Shown: in pieces, positions 22,933-35,223 of the stretch | How positions within the stretch are numbered: position 1 is the stretch's first letter | Layout of the letters: each line of letters opens with the position of its first letter | NCBI GenBank assembly: GCA_026122225.1 | Contig: JANEZZ010002202.1 | Span: 372,001-436,000 of the forward strand | Origin: Heloderma charlesbogerti | Taxonomy: Eukaryota > Chordata > Lepidosauria > Squamata > Helodermatidae | Length of the DNA stretch: 64,000 bases | Direction of reading: 5' to 3' | Notes under the pieces: generated by a model | Databases searched by the model: none | Seen by the model: the letters and a program-made list of their open reading frames with translations, nothing else | What the model was told of the DNA's origin: nothing | Translations under genes and position numbers: made by a program

Positions 22933-23693
22933 TCTTGCAGCTTTTTGCAGTGGGGGGAGGCGCTTCGCTGCTCTCCCCCCGAAGTTCAGACTGGGGGGGG
23001 AGGCTTCCCGCCTCCCCCAGCTGAAATTCAGGCCGGGGAGGAGGCTTCCCGTCTCGCCCGGCCGCAAAATAAAAAGTTAAAAAAAAAAACACCCCCGTGA
23101 TAGTCTACGTGACGATTAACGTAGCCTATCACGGCTAGATCTGCAAAGTCAGCCGTGATAGGCTACGTAAATCGTCACGTAGCCTATCACGGGTGACTTA
23201 AAAAAAAAAAAAAAGTGCGTACGGCTAATGGCGGCCCCCATAGGGAGCCGCCATTCACGTTCCTTATTTGGTCGCTGTAGTCTACGTAAATCTTTACGCA
23301 GACTACGGCGAAAATAAGGGCAATGCAAATAGTGTTGCCCTTATTTTCGCCGTAGTCTACGTAATCTTTACGTAGACTACAGCGACCAAATAAGGAACGG
23401 GAATAGTGGCTCCCTATGGGGGCCGCCATTAGCTGTACGCACTTTTTTTTCCCCCACAGTCACCCGTGATAGGCTACGTGATGATTTACGTAACCTATCA
23501 CGGCTGACTTTGCAGATCTAGCCATGATGGGCTACGTTAATCGTCACGTAGCCTATCACGGGGGCGTTTTTTTTTTTTAGTTTTATTGGAATGGCAGCGT
23601 TGGCAGCTGGTCAAAAGATTGGCTGCCGCCCCCGCCCCTGATGAAGACCCGACGAACCGCCGCCGGGACCCGCCGCCGGGAGGGACATTCGGG

Positions 23694-23703
23694 AAAGGTA
23701 AGT
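23694..23703 (+). promoter_or_regulatory. Outward splice donor, copy C right arm
   Basis: Reads AAAG|GTAAGT about 133 bp inside the right end, pointing outward. Function inferred. Confidence 0.45.
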
Positions 23704-23965
23704 CCCATCCCGGGGGGGTGCGGGGTGTGGGGGGAGTGTGGAGAATGTCTCCCTGAAACTTCTTCGGGGGGCCAAACACGTTGGCGCTCGGCCCCCCGAA
23801 GTTTCGGGGAGAAATTCTCCGCCAACCCTAGGCGAGAGAGCCAACGTGGGTGGATGGAGGAAAGAGCTAACTATACCTCTGAGATACCTTCTAAATTATA
23901 TAACACTGACTGAGGCTGAGTTCAAAGATGGTCACTTGGGCCCAGCAACCAAAGCAACAGCAAGG

Positions 23966-24729
23966 TAGGGATGTCAGAGAATTCCGCGACGGATCTCGGT
24001 GAGGCCCCCCGAAATCCATTGTGGAACAAAGCCCCCACCTCCCCCAACCCACAAAAGTCGGGCGGGACGAAGCCCCTGCCCCCCCAACCCATGAAAGTCG
24101 CACGAAACAGAGCACGTACCTGCTCCCGTCGGCGCTGACTTGCGAATGGCAGCCGCCCTGCGGCTGCCATTCGCTTCTTCTTCACGGCCGTGATAGGCTA
24201 CATAAATACATACGTAACCTATCACGGCTAACACAGGGATGCCTTTTGCGTCCCTGCGGAGGCTGTGATAGGCTACATAAGTATTTACATAGCCTATCAT
24301 GGCAGGCCGCCATTTGCGTTCTGTATTTTTCGCCGTTTTAGCCTACATAAATATTTACGTAGGCAATTACGGCCAAAAAGAGGGGAATGCAAATGGCACC
24401 CACTACGTCATTTGCATTCCCCTTTATTTCGCAGTAATAGAATGGCGAAATAAAATGGCGGAAAATACAGAACGCAAATGGCGGCCACCATAGCTGCCGC
24501 CATTTCTGTAAGCTTTTTTTTTTTAAAGCCTGCCGTGATAGGCTACGTAAATACTTACGTAGCCTATCACGGCTCACTACATTTGCATCCCTGCTGCCCA
24601 GCAGCCAGATGTCCGGCTGCGGGCAGAGCCGGCTGGCGGCTCTGCGGAATTGCTGCGGAGCGGAGCCGGCCGTGCAGGATTCCGGGGGGGTTGACAGGAG
24701 CGCCTCCCCCCCGTCGAGGATTCCGGAGG
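23966..24729 (+). mobile_element. Palindromic hAT element, copy D (right end lost)
   Basis: Type-1 left end TAGGGATGTCAGAGAATTCC, flank cagcaagg. Donor-like GTACGT (24114-24122, minus strand). The core has GTGATAGGCTACATAAATAC-type hairpins (24188-24226, 24265-24302, 24534-24572) and CAAATGGCGGCC hairpins. The type-2 arm is interrupted at 24730 by copy E and its terminus is missing. Closely related in layout to copy L. Confidence 0.75.
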
Positions 24730-25451
24730 TAGGGTTGGTGGAGAATTTCTCCACGAATCTTCGGGAGGCCGAGTGCTGACGCATTCGCCCCCCCGAAAGT
24801 GTTGGGGAAATTTTCCGCTGGCCCCCGCCCCCCCGGGATGGGACCTACCTTCGGCGAATGTCCCTCTCGGCGGCGGGTCCCAGCGGTGGTTTGGCAGCGT
24901 TTCGTCGGGGGCGGGGGCGGCGGCCGGTCTCCCGACTGGCTGCTGCCGCCGCCATTGCAAATAAAAAAAAGTAAAGTAAAAAAACAACAACACACCCCTG
25001 ATAGGCTACGGAATGATTTACGTAGCCTATCACGGCTAGATTTCCAAAGTAAGCCATGATAGGCTACGTAAATCATCATGTAGCCTATCACAGGTGACTT
25101 GGGGGGAAAAAAAAGCGCATATGCAAATGGCGGCAGCCCATGGGCCGCCATTTGCGTTCCTTATTTGGTCCCTGTAGTCTACGTAAAGATTTACGTAGAC
25201 TACGGCGAAAATAAGGGAACGCTATTTGCGTTGCCCTTATTTTCGCCATAGTCTACGTAAATCTTTACGTAGACTAGACGTGCCAAAATAAGGAATGCAA
25301 ATGGCGGTCCCCATGGGAGCCGCCATTTGCATACGAGCTTTTTTTTTTTTTTTTTCAAAGTCACCCGTGATAGGCTACGTGACGATTTACATAGCCTATC
25401 ACGGCTGACTTTGGAAATCTAGCCGTGATAGGCTATGTAAATCGTTACGTA
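24730..25451 (+). mobile_element. Palindromic hAT element, copy E, inside D and truncated
   Basis: Type-1 start TAGGGTTGGTGGAGAATTTC. The donor-like site on the minus strand at 24843-24851 reads AAG|GTAGGT. The core has outer GTGATAGGCTACG hairpins, A and T runs, ATGGCGGC hairpins and GTCTACGTAAAGATTTACGT hairpins. It stops within the second right-hand hairpin at 25451 and is followed by 'caaggcaagcaaag'. The 'caagg' there may be the remnant of D's flank cagcaagg, so one deletion could have removed the right ends of both D and E. Confidence 0.75.
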
Positions 25452-26559
25452 GCCTATGACAAGGCAAGCAAAGTAGCAAGCAAGTCTAGGGGGGTAAAAT
25501 AGGCAGGTAGATGGAATCCAAAGGAAGGGCAGCAACAAGCAGGCTTAATAAGGGCCTTGGTTCAAGACAGGTCTAGTCAAGATTTCTAGCTAGTCTTTCA
25601 TAAGACCACTGAAGTATAAGAAAACCAGAACTGCTATAGGAGGCAGTTATCCATCACTGGTGCCTGAGAATGAAGTGATCCCAAACTCAGTGGCCATTAA
25701 TCTAGTTTCTAGGAACATTTGACTCTATATAATTCCCTTCCCTTGTTTGTTGCGTAGGAACTCCATAATTGGCATTTCTATATGCCATGAGTATATTTGA
25801 GTTTAAGAAAGCTGTACTGTCTGTGAGACACATCTAAGGTAATTCTATTTGTATTATGGTGACTGGTTGTGTGAAAGCTTTGACTTTCACAGACAAATAG
25901 TAAGATTACAATGTATCCCCATAAAGGTCATGTTTCATCGGAATTCAGGCAGACAAGTTAGGGTTTCTATGGGCTAAATTATATGGGATGAGGAATATCC
26001 ATGATTAGGATCTTCCACATATTTTAAAAGGATAAACTGCAGCCCAAAGTGCCCTAAACTGGATTAGGACCATGGCACTGGGGGAGGAGGTTTTTTTTTT
26101 TTAACCCTGTATCCCATCATTTTCCCAGTTAAAATAACCCCCAAAACTGCCCTTGCAAACTTGCATGAATGACAAATAGCTGCTTAGAGTGTGTGGGGTG
26201 GTGGTGGGATGGGGTCGGGAGTGTGGGGAGAGGAGATTTTAATTGGAATGGCATGGCATGGTGGGAAGCATCAAAATGGAAGGTGGAAAGGGTTAAAACT
26301 CCTCCCACCATGCCATGATTCCAGTCCGATTCAGTGCCAACTCCCATAGTTGCTGTTAATTTTTTAAAGAACTGTGGGTGATATGGATCACAGTTCTCCC
26401 CCATGCAACTAGTTATCTCCTACGCTACACCAGGACAATCAGCCACGTAGATACCATCTCCAAAATAAAAATAAAAGCCACTTCTAAAAACAACAACAAT
26501 GCCATTTAAGCATGTAAAGAAAACAGGGCAGTGGAAGTGAAAATGGAATTCAAGAATTA
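25452..26559. other. Unique DNA, nothing recognised
   Basis: No supported gene or repeat. Confidence 0.4.
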
Positions 26560-26760
26560 TGTGGGGAAAGTTTATTTATTTAGTTGCAATGCACAAATAT
26601 TTATTTATTTAAGATGCTGCCTTTTAGCCCCAAAATGGGTTCATGGGGCAGACAGTTTACTAAAGTTGCAAAATGCTACATCCTATTAAAAATGTAAGAT
26701 ACCCTCCCCAAGACACCATAGAGGAAAAGTTTAGCTTCTTGAATAAAGTCTTAAATCTTT
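26560..26760 (-). repeat. L2-type 3' tail (minus strand)
   Basis: Two TTTATTTATTTA runs followed by 'agatgctgccttttagccc', the reverse of an L2-like 3' UTR. Confidence 0.45.
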
Positions 26761-27680
26761 AAGTGACAGACTGTATGCATCATAACAATGTACAGTAACC
26801 CCTTCAAGATATACTTTAGTGGAAAACCCAGAATTAATGCAATTGCATGACCTTTATTATGCACACAAAAAATTATTCACGTCTACAAACACAGAATGTG
26901 CTTCCCAATGAATAAATATTTATCTAATTGCGTAGCAATTGTTAATGACGATTATTCAATTCAATTTCCTTGCCTAAGGATCAGCCAGTTAGCTAACTCA
27001 CACTTGTTTGTTTGACCAAACAGAGGCTAATGTTTGTCTCAAATAATATAACTTCCCCTAGTAAATTTTCTCTAGTAAAACTGATGATACATTTTATCTG
27101 AACTGCAACAATTGCATAGAAGGTTTTCATTAGTGTGAGTCCATTTTACATAGGCGGGCTCACCAAAACTTCAGCTGAGTTTGTGATGCGACAGATATCC
27201 TCAGCTCAATTGGATCAGTTTTTACAAGCTTTCTCAGTGAGTGTTCAGAAAAAGTTAACCTGTTTTCCAAGAGTTTTCACCCTACTCATAAAGTCGGTGC
27301 ATTATGAGCTGAACAACTTTGTATTCCGAAGCAGATAATTACAAACTTTGGTAAGAACACAAATTTGAGTTAAAACTTCAAACTTCTGTGATTTGTATAG
27401 AAGAGTGAGGAAAGCCTATCTTTCGAGCACTCTTTCTTCTCTTGATTACATTAATAGATATCATTTTTGCACGGAGTGTGTATGGGATTATTAGGAAACA
27501 GGTTCTTTTTGGGGGGTGTTAATACTAGTTGATTTTTCTGCCTTTGTTCCAACTCTAATGAATGTCATCAGTATTTTCCAGCAGGTCACAATGTGGTTGG
27601 GGAGTTGGACATGGATGTGGAAAAATGTGATTTCAAATACTGGCTCAATTCTGGTCACTTGGGATGCGTTGGGTAAGTCA
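26761..27680. other. Unique AT-rich DNA, nothing recognised
   Basis: Short frames only. No repeat family recognised. Confidence 0.4.
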
Positions 27681-27689
27681 TTGACTGGG

Positions 27690-27905
27690 TACACACAACA
27701 TGATAACCCACACTAAAGGTTGAGTATGGCAGTGGCTTGAGTGTGGGTTATCATTGAGCCATGGGTTGTTGTTGAAATGTGGGTTGTTGTGTTATCCGAA
27801 CCTAGCTGTGAAAATAAATCATGATTTGTTAACCACAAAGAACCCATAATTCACAACTCAGCAACAAACTATGGGTTCTCTTCATGGGTTGTTCGTGGTT
27901 ATCAC
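27690..27905. repeat. MITE-like repeat with GGGTTGT/AACCCA inverted motifs
   Basis: Repeated TGGGTTGTT and AACCCAC/AACCCAT words in both orientations, with 'taacccacac' near the left and 'gggttgttcgtggtta' near the right. Boundaries uncertain. Confidence 0.4.
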
Positions 27906-28757
27906 AAATATCCCTCTACATGTACAGTGTTCAAAATAAAGGAACTGAGCACCATCATCTAAGGGCCAAACTAAATATTTGTCTAATCAGGCATAGTGGA
28001 ACTACGCATGGAAGTTCAATTTACCTTCATGTAAGCATGTGTGGCCCCAATTCAGATAGGGACCATGGCACTCTGGGCGGGTGGGTTAAACCTACCTCAT
28101 TCACTTTTGTCTCAAAATTCCACCCCCTATGGGTTTTTTTTTTAAAAAAAAATCTCCATTAACTCCAATGGAGGATTCCCCCCCCCTTTAACCTTCCATG
28201 GGTGTGTGTGGAATTTTGGGATAAAAATTGGTGAGGAGAGGATCCCCCCCGAGCACAATGGTACCAATCTGAATCAGATGCCAACTAAAACTTGAAATTA
28301 GGTTTTAAAACTCAACATTTAAAGATGTCAGGGAGAGAGGCTCTTCAACTAGTATCTTTGTCACAAGACCGAGGTTCTGGGGACTCAAACTTTTATGTCA
28401 GTTCCCCCAACTCCATTCTGTGCTTCTCATGAGCACTGAGAGGCCCAAATGGCACCAGATAACCAAAATTTTAGTACATTTCTAATGAGAATAAATCTTT
28501 CAGTTATTTCTTTAGCTCTGGTGGGCTATTTACGCCTGTAATCCCATGTGTATCAGCCATTCATGGTGCAATTTTCTGTAAGATTAGACAGGCGCATATT
28601 TGCGATTGCCATTCTCTTTTGCAAAATGGCACTCATGGCGGGGTCCAGAGTGAGTGCAGGCGGCTCGGCAAGCACAGGGGGACTCTAGTGGCAGCAGGGG
28701 TTTGGTGGGCGCAGCTCAGGGACATGGGGGGGGGGGAATCTGCCAGACTCCTGGACC

Positions 28758-29710
28758 TAGGGACGGATGAACTCATTGCAGTCTGAGCTCGGTGGTCACT
28801 CGAGCAGCCATTGCTGCTGCCCGCCCGCATGAGCCAAGCTGCATGAGCCTCTGAAGAGCTCTGCGACCTGCCCAGGAGTGTGCCGCAGCTGTCCACTCCT
28901 CTAAATGCGCCACCATCTTTTACGCAAGATGGGGCTCTATTTTTGTAGGTTTATTGTTGCACACAATGGTGGCTGGAAAGGGCCATTTCCACAACATTAA
29001 GAAGCTTCTAATGTTGTAGAACTGGCCCTTTCTGTCCATGTTTTGCACAACATTAAATCTACAAAAATATAGAGCTCCATGTTGTGTAAAAGGAGCTTAT
29101 ATTTGTACTGGGGTGGGGGTGGGGGAAGCATTGCTCCTGTCTCCCTCTCCCATCCCTGGCAAGTGGCTTGACAGAATGAGGAAGGTGAGAAGAACTTCCC
29201 TCTCGCCTTCCTCCTCCTGTCAAGCCACTGCTTTTGCGTAGCTGGGATGAGAGGAGCAGAGCGGATCATTCCAGTCTCCCCCTCCCATCCCAGGGCAGCT
29301 ACACAGGGGCAGCAGCTTGACAGGATGAGGAAGGCGAGAGGGAAGCTCCTCTTGCCTTCCTCCTCTTGTCAAACTCCTGCTGCCACATAGCTGACCTGGA
29401 CTGGGAGGGGGAGACTGGAATGATCTATGGGCACATTGACTTATACGCAAGATTCACTGCACTATTTTGCGTATATGTCTGTAGGCACATACTGCCGATC
29501 ACCATGTTTTTTTAAAAAAACATGGTGATTGGCATGGAGGCGGACAGGTCAGGGTAAGTAGTGGGCTAGATCCTGAGTATGGGAGGGTGGTCCGGGGGCA
29601 GCCTGGGGACCAGCGAGCAGGGAGGAGGGCTCAGGGGCACAGCTCGGGGAGTGTGGGCACCAGTGGTCCAGTGATTTTGCAGACTGAAACGGGCGCCTGC
29701 ACCATCCCTA
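28758..29710 (+). mobile_element. hAT MITE (family 2), long copy, 7/8 TSD
   Basis: Left end TAGGGACGGATGAACTCATT; right end CTGCACCATCCCTA. Flanks are cctggacc (28750-28757) and cccggacc (29711-29718). The interior has mirrored 'acaacatta' arms near 29000 and 29045 and two copies of a 'gtcaagc...cttgacagg' GC segment. It lies inside the remains of another hAT-type element whose CACCATCCCTA end is split by BovB copy 2 (29732-29742 / 32963-32974). Confidence 0.8.
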
Positions 29711-29731
29711 CCCGGACCCAATTGGGCACCT

Positions 29732-29742
29732 GCACCATCCCT
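29732..29742. repeat. Target-site duplication of BovB copy 2 (left)
   Basis: GCACCATCCCT, identical to 32963-32973. Confidence 0.9.
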
Positions 29743-32700
29743 TGTTGTTGTTGTTGTTCAGTCGTTCAGTCGTGTCCGACTCTTCGTGACCCCATGGACC
29801 ATAGCATGCCAGGCCTTCCTGTCCTCCGCTCTCTCCCGGAGCGTGCTCAAGTTCATATTCATTGCATCCGTGATGCTATCGAGCCATCTCATCCTCTGCC
29901 GTCCCCTTCTCCTTTTGCCTTCAGTCTTTCCCAGCATCAGGGTCTTTTCCAGGGAGTTTTCTCTTCGCATTAGGTGGCCAAAATATTTGAGCTTCAGCTT
30001 CAGTATCTGTCCTTCCAATGAGCAGTCAGGGTTGATTTCCTTTAGGATGGACTGATTTGACCTCCTTGCAGTCCAGGGGACTCGTAAGAGTCTTCTCCAG
30101 CACCACAGTTCGAAAGCATCAATTCTTCGGCGCTCAGCCTTCCTTATAGTCCAGCTCTCACAGCCATACATTACTACTGGGAAAACCATAGCTTTGATTA
30201 GACGGACCTTTGTCGGCAAGGTGATGTCTCTGTTTCTTACTATGCTGTCTAGGTTTGCCATAGCTTTCCTCCCAAGGAGCAAGCGTCTTTTAATTTCATG
30301 GCTTCAGTCACCGTCTGCGGTGATCTTGGAGCCCAAGAAAGTAAAATCTGTCACTGCTTCCATTTCTTCCCCTTCTATATGCCAGGAAGTGATAGGGCCA
30401 GATGACATGATCTTAGTTTTTTTAATGTTGAGTTTCAAACCAGCTTTTGCACTCTCCTCTTTCACCCTCAACAAGAGGCTCTTGAGATCCTCTTCGCTTT
30501 CTGCCATTAGGGTGGTATCGTCTGCATATCGGAGGTTGTTGATAATTCTCCCAGCAATCTTAATTCCGACCTCTGATTCATCCAATCCGGCATTTCTCAT
30601 GATGTACTCTGCATATAAGTTAAATAAGCAGGGTGACAATATGCAGCCTTGTCGTACTCCTTTCCCAATTTTGAACCACTTGGTTGTTCCATGTCTGGTT
30701 CTTACTGTTGCTTCTTGACCCTCATACAGGTTTCTCAGGAGACAGGTAAGGTGGTCTGGTACTCCCATCACTTTCAGAATTTGCCACAGTTTGTTGTGAT
30801 CCACACAATCAAAGGCTTTAGTGTAGTCAATAAAGCAGAAATAGACGTTTTTCTGGAATTCTCTTGCTTTCTCCATGATGCAGCAAATGTTGGCGATTTG
30901 ATCTCTAGTTCCTCTGCCTCTTATAAACCCAGCTTGTACTTCCGGTAGTTCTCGGTTTGCATACTGCTGAAGCCTAGCTTGTAGGATTTTGAGCATCACC
31001 TTGCTGGCATGTGAAATGAGCGCAATTGTGCGGTAGTTTGAACACTCTTTGGTGTTGCCCTTCTTTGGAAATGGAATGTAAACTGACCTTTTCCAGTCTT
31101 GTGGCCACTGTTGAGTGTTCCAGATTTGTTGGCATATTGAATGCAGCACTTTAACAGCATCATCTTTTAGGATTTTAAATAGCTTGGCTGGAATACTGTC
31201 ATCTCCGCAAGCTTTGTTGTTACTAATGCTTCCTAAGGCCCACTTGACTTCACTCTCTAGGATGTCCGGCTCAAGTTCAGTGACCGCACTATCATGGCTA
31301 TCAGGGACATTCAGATCTTTCCTGTATAGTCCTTCTGTGTATTCTTGCCACCTCTTCTTAATCTCATCTGCTTCTGTTAGGTCCCTGCCTTCTTTGTCCT
31401 TTATCATGCCCGTCTTTGCACAAAACGTTCCCTTGAGATCTCCAATTTTCTTGAAGAGATCTCTAGTCTTTCCCATTCTGTTGTTTTCCTCGATTTCTTT
31501 GCATTGTTCACTTAAGAAGGCCTTCTTGTCTCTCCTTGCTATTCTCTGGAACTCTGCATTCAGTTGGGTATATCTTCCCCTTTCTCCCTTGCTTTTCGCT
31601 TCCCTTCTTTCGTGAGCTACTTGTAAAGCCTCATCAGACAGCCACTTTGCTTTCTTGCATTTCTTTTTCTTTGGGATGGATTTCGTTGCTGCCTCCTGAA
31701 CAATGTTACGGACCTCCGTCCATAGTTCCTCAGGCACTCTGTCTATCAGGTCTAATCCCTGAAATCTATTCCTCACCTCCACTGTATATTCATCAGGGAT
31801 ATGATTTAGGTCATACCTGAATGGTTTAGTGGTTTTCCCGACGTTCTTCAATTTAAGCCGAAATTTTGCAAGAAGCAGCTCATGATCTGAGCCACAGTCA
31901 GCTCCAGGTCTTGTTTTTACTGACTGTATGGAGCTTCTCCATCGTTGGCTGCAAAGGACATAATCAATCTGATTTCGATTTTGACCATCTGGTGACGTCC
32001 ATGTGTAGAGTCGCCTCTTGTGCTGTTGGAAAAGAGTGTTTGCTATGATCAGCATGTTCTCTTGGCAAAACTCTATTAGCTTTTGTCCTGCTTCATTTTG
32101 TACACCAAGGCCATACCTGCCTGTTATCCTGGTGATTTCTTGACTTCCTACTTTAGCATTCCAATCCCCTATGATGAAGAGGACATCTTTTTTTGGTGTT
32201 AGTTCTAGAAGGTGTTGTAGGTCTTCATAGAACCGATCAACCTCAGCTTCTTCGGCCTCAGTGGTTGGGGCATAGACTTGAATTACTGTGATGTTGAATG
32301 GTTTGCCTTGGATTCGTACTGAGATCATTCTATCATTTTTAAGATTGTACCCCAGTACGGCTTTTCCCACCCTTTTGTTGACTATGAGTGCTACTCCATT
32401 TCTTCTAAGGGATTCTTGCCCACAATAGTAGATATGATGGTCCCCTGATTTAAATTCGCCCATGCCTGTCCATTTTAGTTCGCTGATTCCCAAGATGTTG
32501 ATGTTCAATCTTGCCATCTCATGTTTGACCACCTCCAGCTTACCTTGATTCATTGATCTGACATTCCAGGTTCCTAAACAATATTGCTCTTTACAGCATC
32601 GGATTTTCTTTTCACCGCCAGACACATCCACAGCTGAGTGTCCTTTCGGGTTTGGCCCAGCCGCTTCACTCTTTCTGGCGCTACTTGGAAATACCCTCTG

Positions 32701-32962
32701 CTCTTCCCCAGTAGCATATTGGACACCTTCCGACCTGAGGGGCTCATCTTCCGGCGTCATCTGTTTTAGCCTTGTGATACGTTCCATGGGGTTTTCTTGG
32801 CAAGAATACTGGAGTGGGTTGCCATTTCCTTCTCCAGTGGACCACATTTTGTCAGAACTCTCTGCCATGACCTGTCCGTCTTGGGTGGCCCTGCACGGCA
32901 TAGCTTACGGCTTCACTGAGTTACGCAAGCCCCTTCGCCACAACAAGGCAGTGATCCATGAA
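29743..32962 (-). mobile_element. BovB (RTE-clade) LINE, copy 2, full length and young
   Basis: A complete 3.2-kb BovB on the minus strand. The 3' end is (CAA)n at 29743 and the 5' end is at 32962. It is bounded by an exact 11-bp duplication (GCACCATCCCT). The duplicated site is the terminal inverted repeat of a hAT-like element, so BovB landed there after that element had inserted. One in-frame stop is the only lesion seen in the protein. Collinear with copy 1 but far better preserved. Confidence 0.96.
29758..32901 (-). pseudogene. BovB endonuclease/reverse transcriptase, one in-frame stop
   Basis: The frame starts MPCRATQDGQ at 32901 and runs 865 codons to a TGA at 30304-30306. It then continues in the same frame to 29758 (about 1047 codons in all). 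Endonuclease: LGTWNVRSM at about residue 109, ISELKWTG about 139, IGDWNAKVG about 244, GSDHELL about 337. Reverse transcriptase: FIDYTKAFDC about 690, GVRQGCILSP about 749, YADD 792-795. The C-terminal part after the stop has SWTIRKAERRR and FELWCWRRL. Copy 1 has an arginine codon (CGT) at the stop position, so the stop is probably a CpG-type decay (CGA to TGA). Endonuclease, palm and catalytic residues lie upstream of the stop. The truncated protein would lack the C-terminal domain. Confidence 0.93.
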
Positions 32963-32973
32963 GCACCATCCCT
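32963..32973. repeat. Target-site duplication of BovB copy 2 (right)
   Basis: GCACCATCCCT, matching 29732-29742 exactly. Confidence 0.9.
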
Positions 32974-32981
32974 ACTGATTG

Positions 32982-33122
32982 TTAATCCATGTTCCCTCAC
33001 TGAGGCTTCACCTGTTCCTGACTGGATCTGGCTCAGCTTGAATGGTATTGTAGCATACTCTTCTCTGTGACTGAAGCTGGCATTTTATTCCAAAATGTTG
33101 CACGTGTTAAAATCTGTTTACG
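32982..33122 (+). repeat. PLE pseudo-LTR, upstream copy
   Basis: Shares TTCACCTGTTCCTGA, TCTGGCTCAGCTT, 'gactgaagctgg' and 'gttaaaatct' in order with 37511-37649, and is likewise followed by a CA/GT microsatellite. Confidence 0.85.
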
Positions 33123-34170
33123 CGCGCACACACACACACACACACACAATATGTAAGTTTTAAAATTAAAAAATGTTAAAATCTATAAATTTAAAATCTG
33201 TATAAACTGGATGCGCTCCTGGTGGTCATTCACTTTGTTTTGGAGAGCTGTATCATGTGCATCACATCACCGACGTATCGGTTGATTCAGAGTTTTGTGT
33301 TTGAACAACTTTGAACAACTTGCAAAGATGGAATGTTTGTACAAGTTCCTGTTACAGTATCATCAAGAAAGGATTATACCACAGTTTATTGATCAGCAGA
33401 CCAAGCATTTGTTCAATAAGAACAAATAGATTAACCACCAGGTTCATACCGTGCAGCGTAGCCTGTTGAACTGTGAGCTTAATAAGAAAAAGCGATATGG
33501 GTACTTCTCTTCGAAGTAAAAGGATAGATGCTATTAAGGAACCCAAAGATCACCTTCAGGCAGCAGGTGCAGAAAAGAGTGTGGAATAAGATCATGAACC
33601 ACTTGAAGACCTGGCTTGCATTGACCCACAGGACAATGAGTCATAAGACTGAGCAAATCTTTGGAACAGGCTGTAATGTACAACGGGAAGAAAAAGGTGG
33701 GGGAAGCAAAGTGTACAGTAATCGGAGATGCAGTGGTGAAAGATAATATCAGGCACTTACTTGATTTAAGACAATCATTTGCTCCAAGATTAAAAACGAA
33801 TGAGCCCACCTGAATGGAGCTGCACGTGGGGATATGTTGCCTGGCTAATCAGCTGAAATGGAGGGAGGTTGTGCCTCTTGAGGAGGACTGTTCTCAAAAA
33901 CACCTGGAAAAGTGCTGTCCTTTTCAGAAAGTGCAAACTATGACAGCCTGAGTCTCTCAAGATATTGATCATCTCATGATTGTGGTAGCTGACGAAATGA
34001 ACACATTATTTGATGTTGAGAAAATGTGTCAGAGACAGAGAGATAATTTGTTAAAAGAACAAAGAATTGCACTGAGGCAATTAAAAGCAGTCCAAGACAA
34101 GGCCACCTTAAGAATATCTGTGAGTGATAATGGAGGAGATTTTGTTAGAATGAGTCAAGAGCTAGAGCAA

Positions 34171-34641
34171 GGCTGGGTTCAGACAAAAGGCTAAGCCATG
34201 GTGGGTAAGTATCCTGAGCTGCCCATGATGGCCTAGCATGTCATGTGGGGGGCATTTTTCCCAACCATGATTAAGCCACCCTCAGAACCCATGCTCTGCA
34301 GTAAGGGTTATTTTACCTATGGTGGGTTAATGTGTTGTCTGTCACGCCAGTGTGGGTTACGGAGATCACCTATGGAGCTGCTCAGCAAGAGCGGCCAAAA
34401 ATGCTGCCATCACTCGGCTCCTCTCAAGCGATCTCTATTCCTGCTGCAAAGGAAGTTGGGATACCTGCCCGGCTGCGTGGGAGGACTACAGGAGGGGGAG
34501 GTGTGAGGGAGGTGAAATAAACAACTCTTGTGTATCTTGTTTGCCTGATTGTCTGATGGGAGCACAGTAGGTGGTTTGCATAATCACATACCCAGCGTAG
34601 CTTGCTACCTACCATGGGTTAGCGTGACATGTGAACAGCCC
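34171..34641. mobile_element. MITE-like insertion in the PLE
   Basis: Starts GGCTGGGTTCAGACA and ends ACATGTGAACAGCCC, roughly inverse ends, with TAAGCCATGGTGGG / CCTACCATGGGTTAG mirrored inside. It separates PLE coding blocks that are contiguous in related elements. No target duplication could be fixed. Confidence 0.5.
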
Positions 34642-35223
34642 CAAAGAAAAAGCTTTGTTACATCTATCTGACTGCGGGACATATACTCTTGCACTGGTGA
34701 CTGAAGGGAGTGAGAGAAATCTAAGGATGGTTTGGAAAAGCACTTATGAAAGGTGGAAGGTTAATAACAATTTACAGCAATTGTTGAACAATAACAATCC
34801 TTGTTGCCAGGTTTTCTACTTCCTGTTAAAAAAACACATAAGACTGAGGAATGCATGATAAACAGCACAGATGTGAAGACATTTAAAGTAAGACTTATTA
34901 TCTCTGGCTGCAATGGGACAGCTGACTGAGTTAGTTGGCTGATTACAACTGTGTTAACCCCTCTGTTAAATTGTGTCTCAGCTCATTTGCAAAAGGCTAA
35001 GCAACTATTAGATGAGTTACATTGGATGAAGTTTGTGGACACAATGCATATGGAGACCCTTGATGTTGAAGCACTGTACACCAATGTGGATAATGAAGGC
35101 ACAAGGTCCACTTTGATAGAACTTTTAAAAGAAAAATACTGTTTGATTAATTGTTAGGGCTTCAGTATTGAGGACATTGATGGACTGGTAGCTGCATGTA
35201 GTATCTTTCACTTTACTGGTGAA

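Larger units (their letters stand above)
22905..23830 (-). mobile_element. Palindromic hAT element, copy C
   Basis: Left end TAGGGGTACACGAAAGCCAC is type 2; the right end reads AACCCTA and its complement is type 1, so the element is inverted relative to A. Flanks ggcgggag (22897-22904) and ggcgagag (23831-23838) agree 7/8. The core (23097-23563) is a palindrome of palindromes: paired GTGATAGGCTACGT hairpins outside, then runs of 8-14 A or T, then ATGGCGGCC/GGCCGCCAT hairpins, then GTCTACGTAAA hairpins, mirrored about 'gcaaatagtgttgc' near 23337. Non-coding. Confidence 0.88.
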
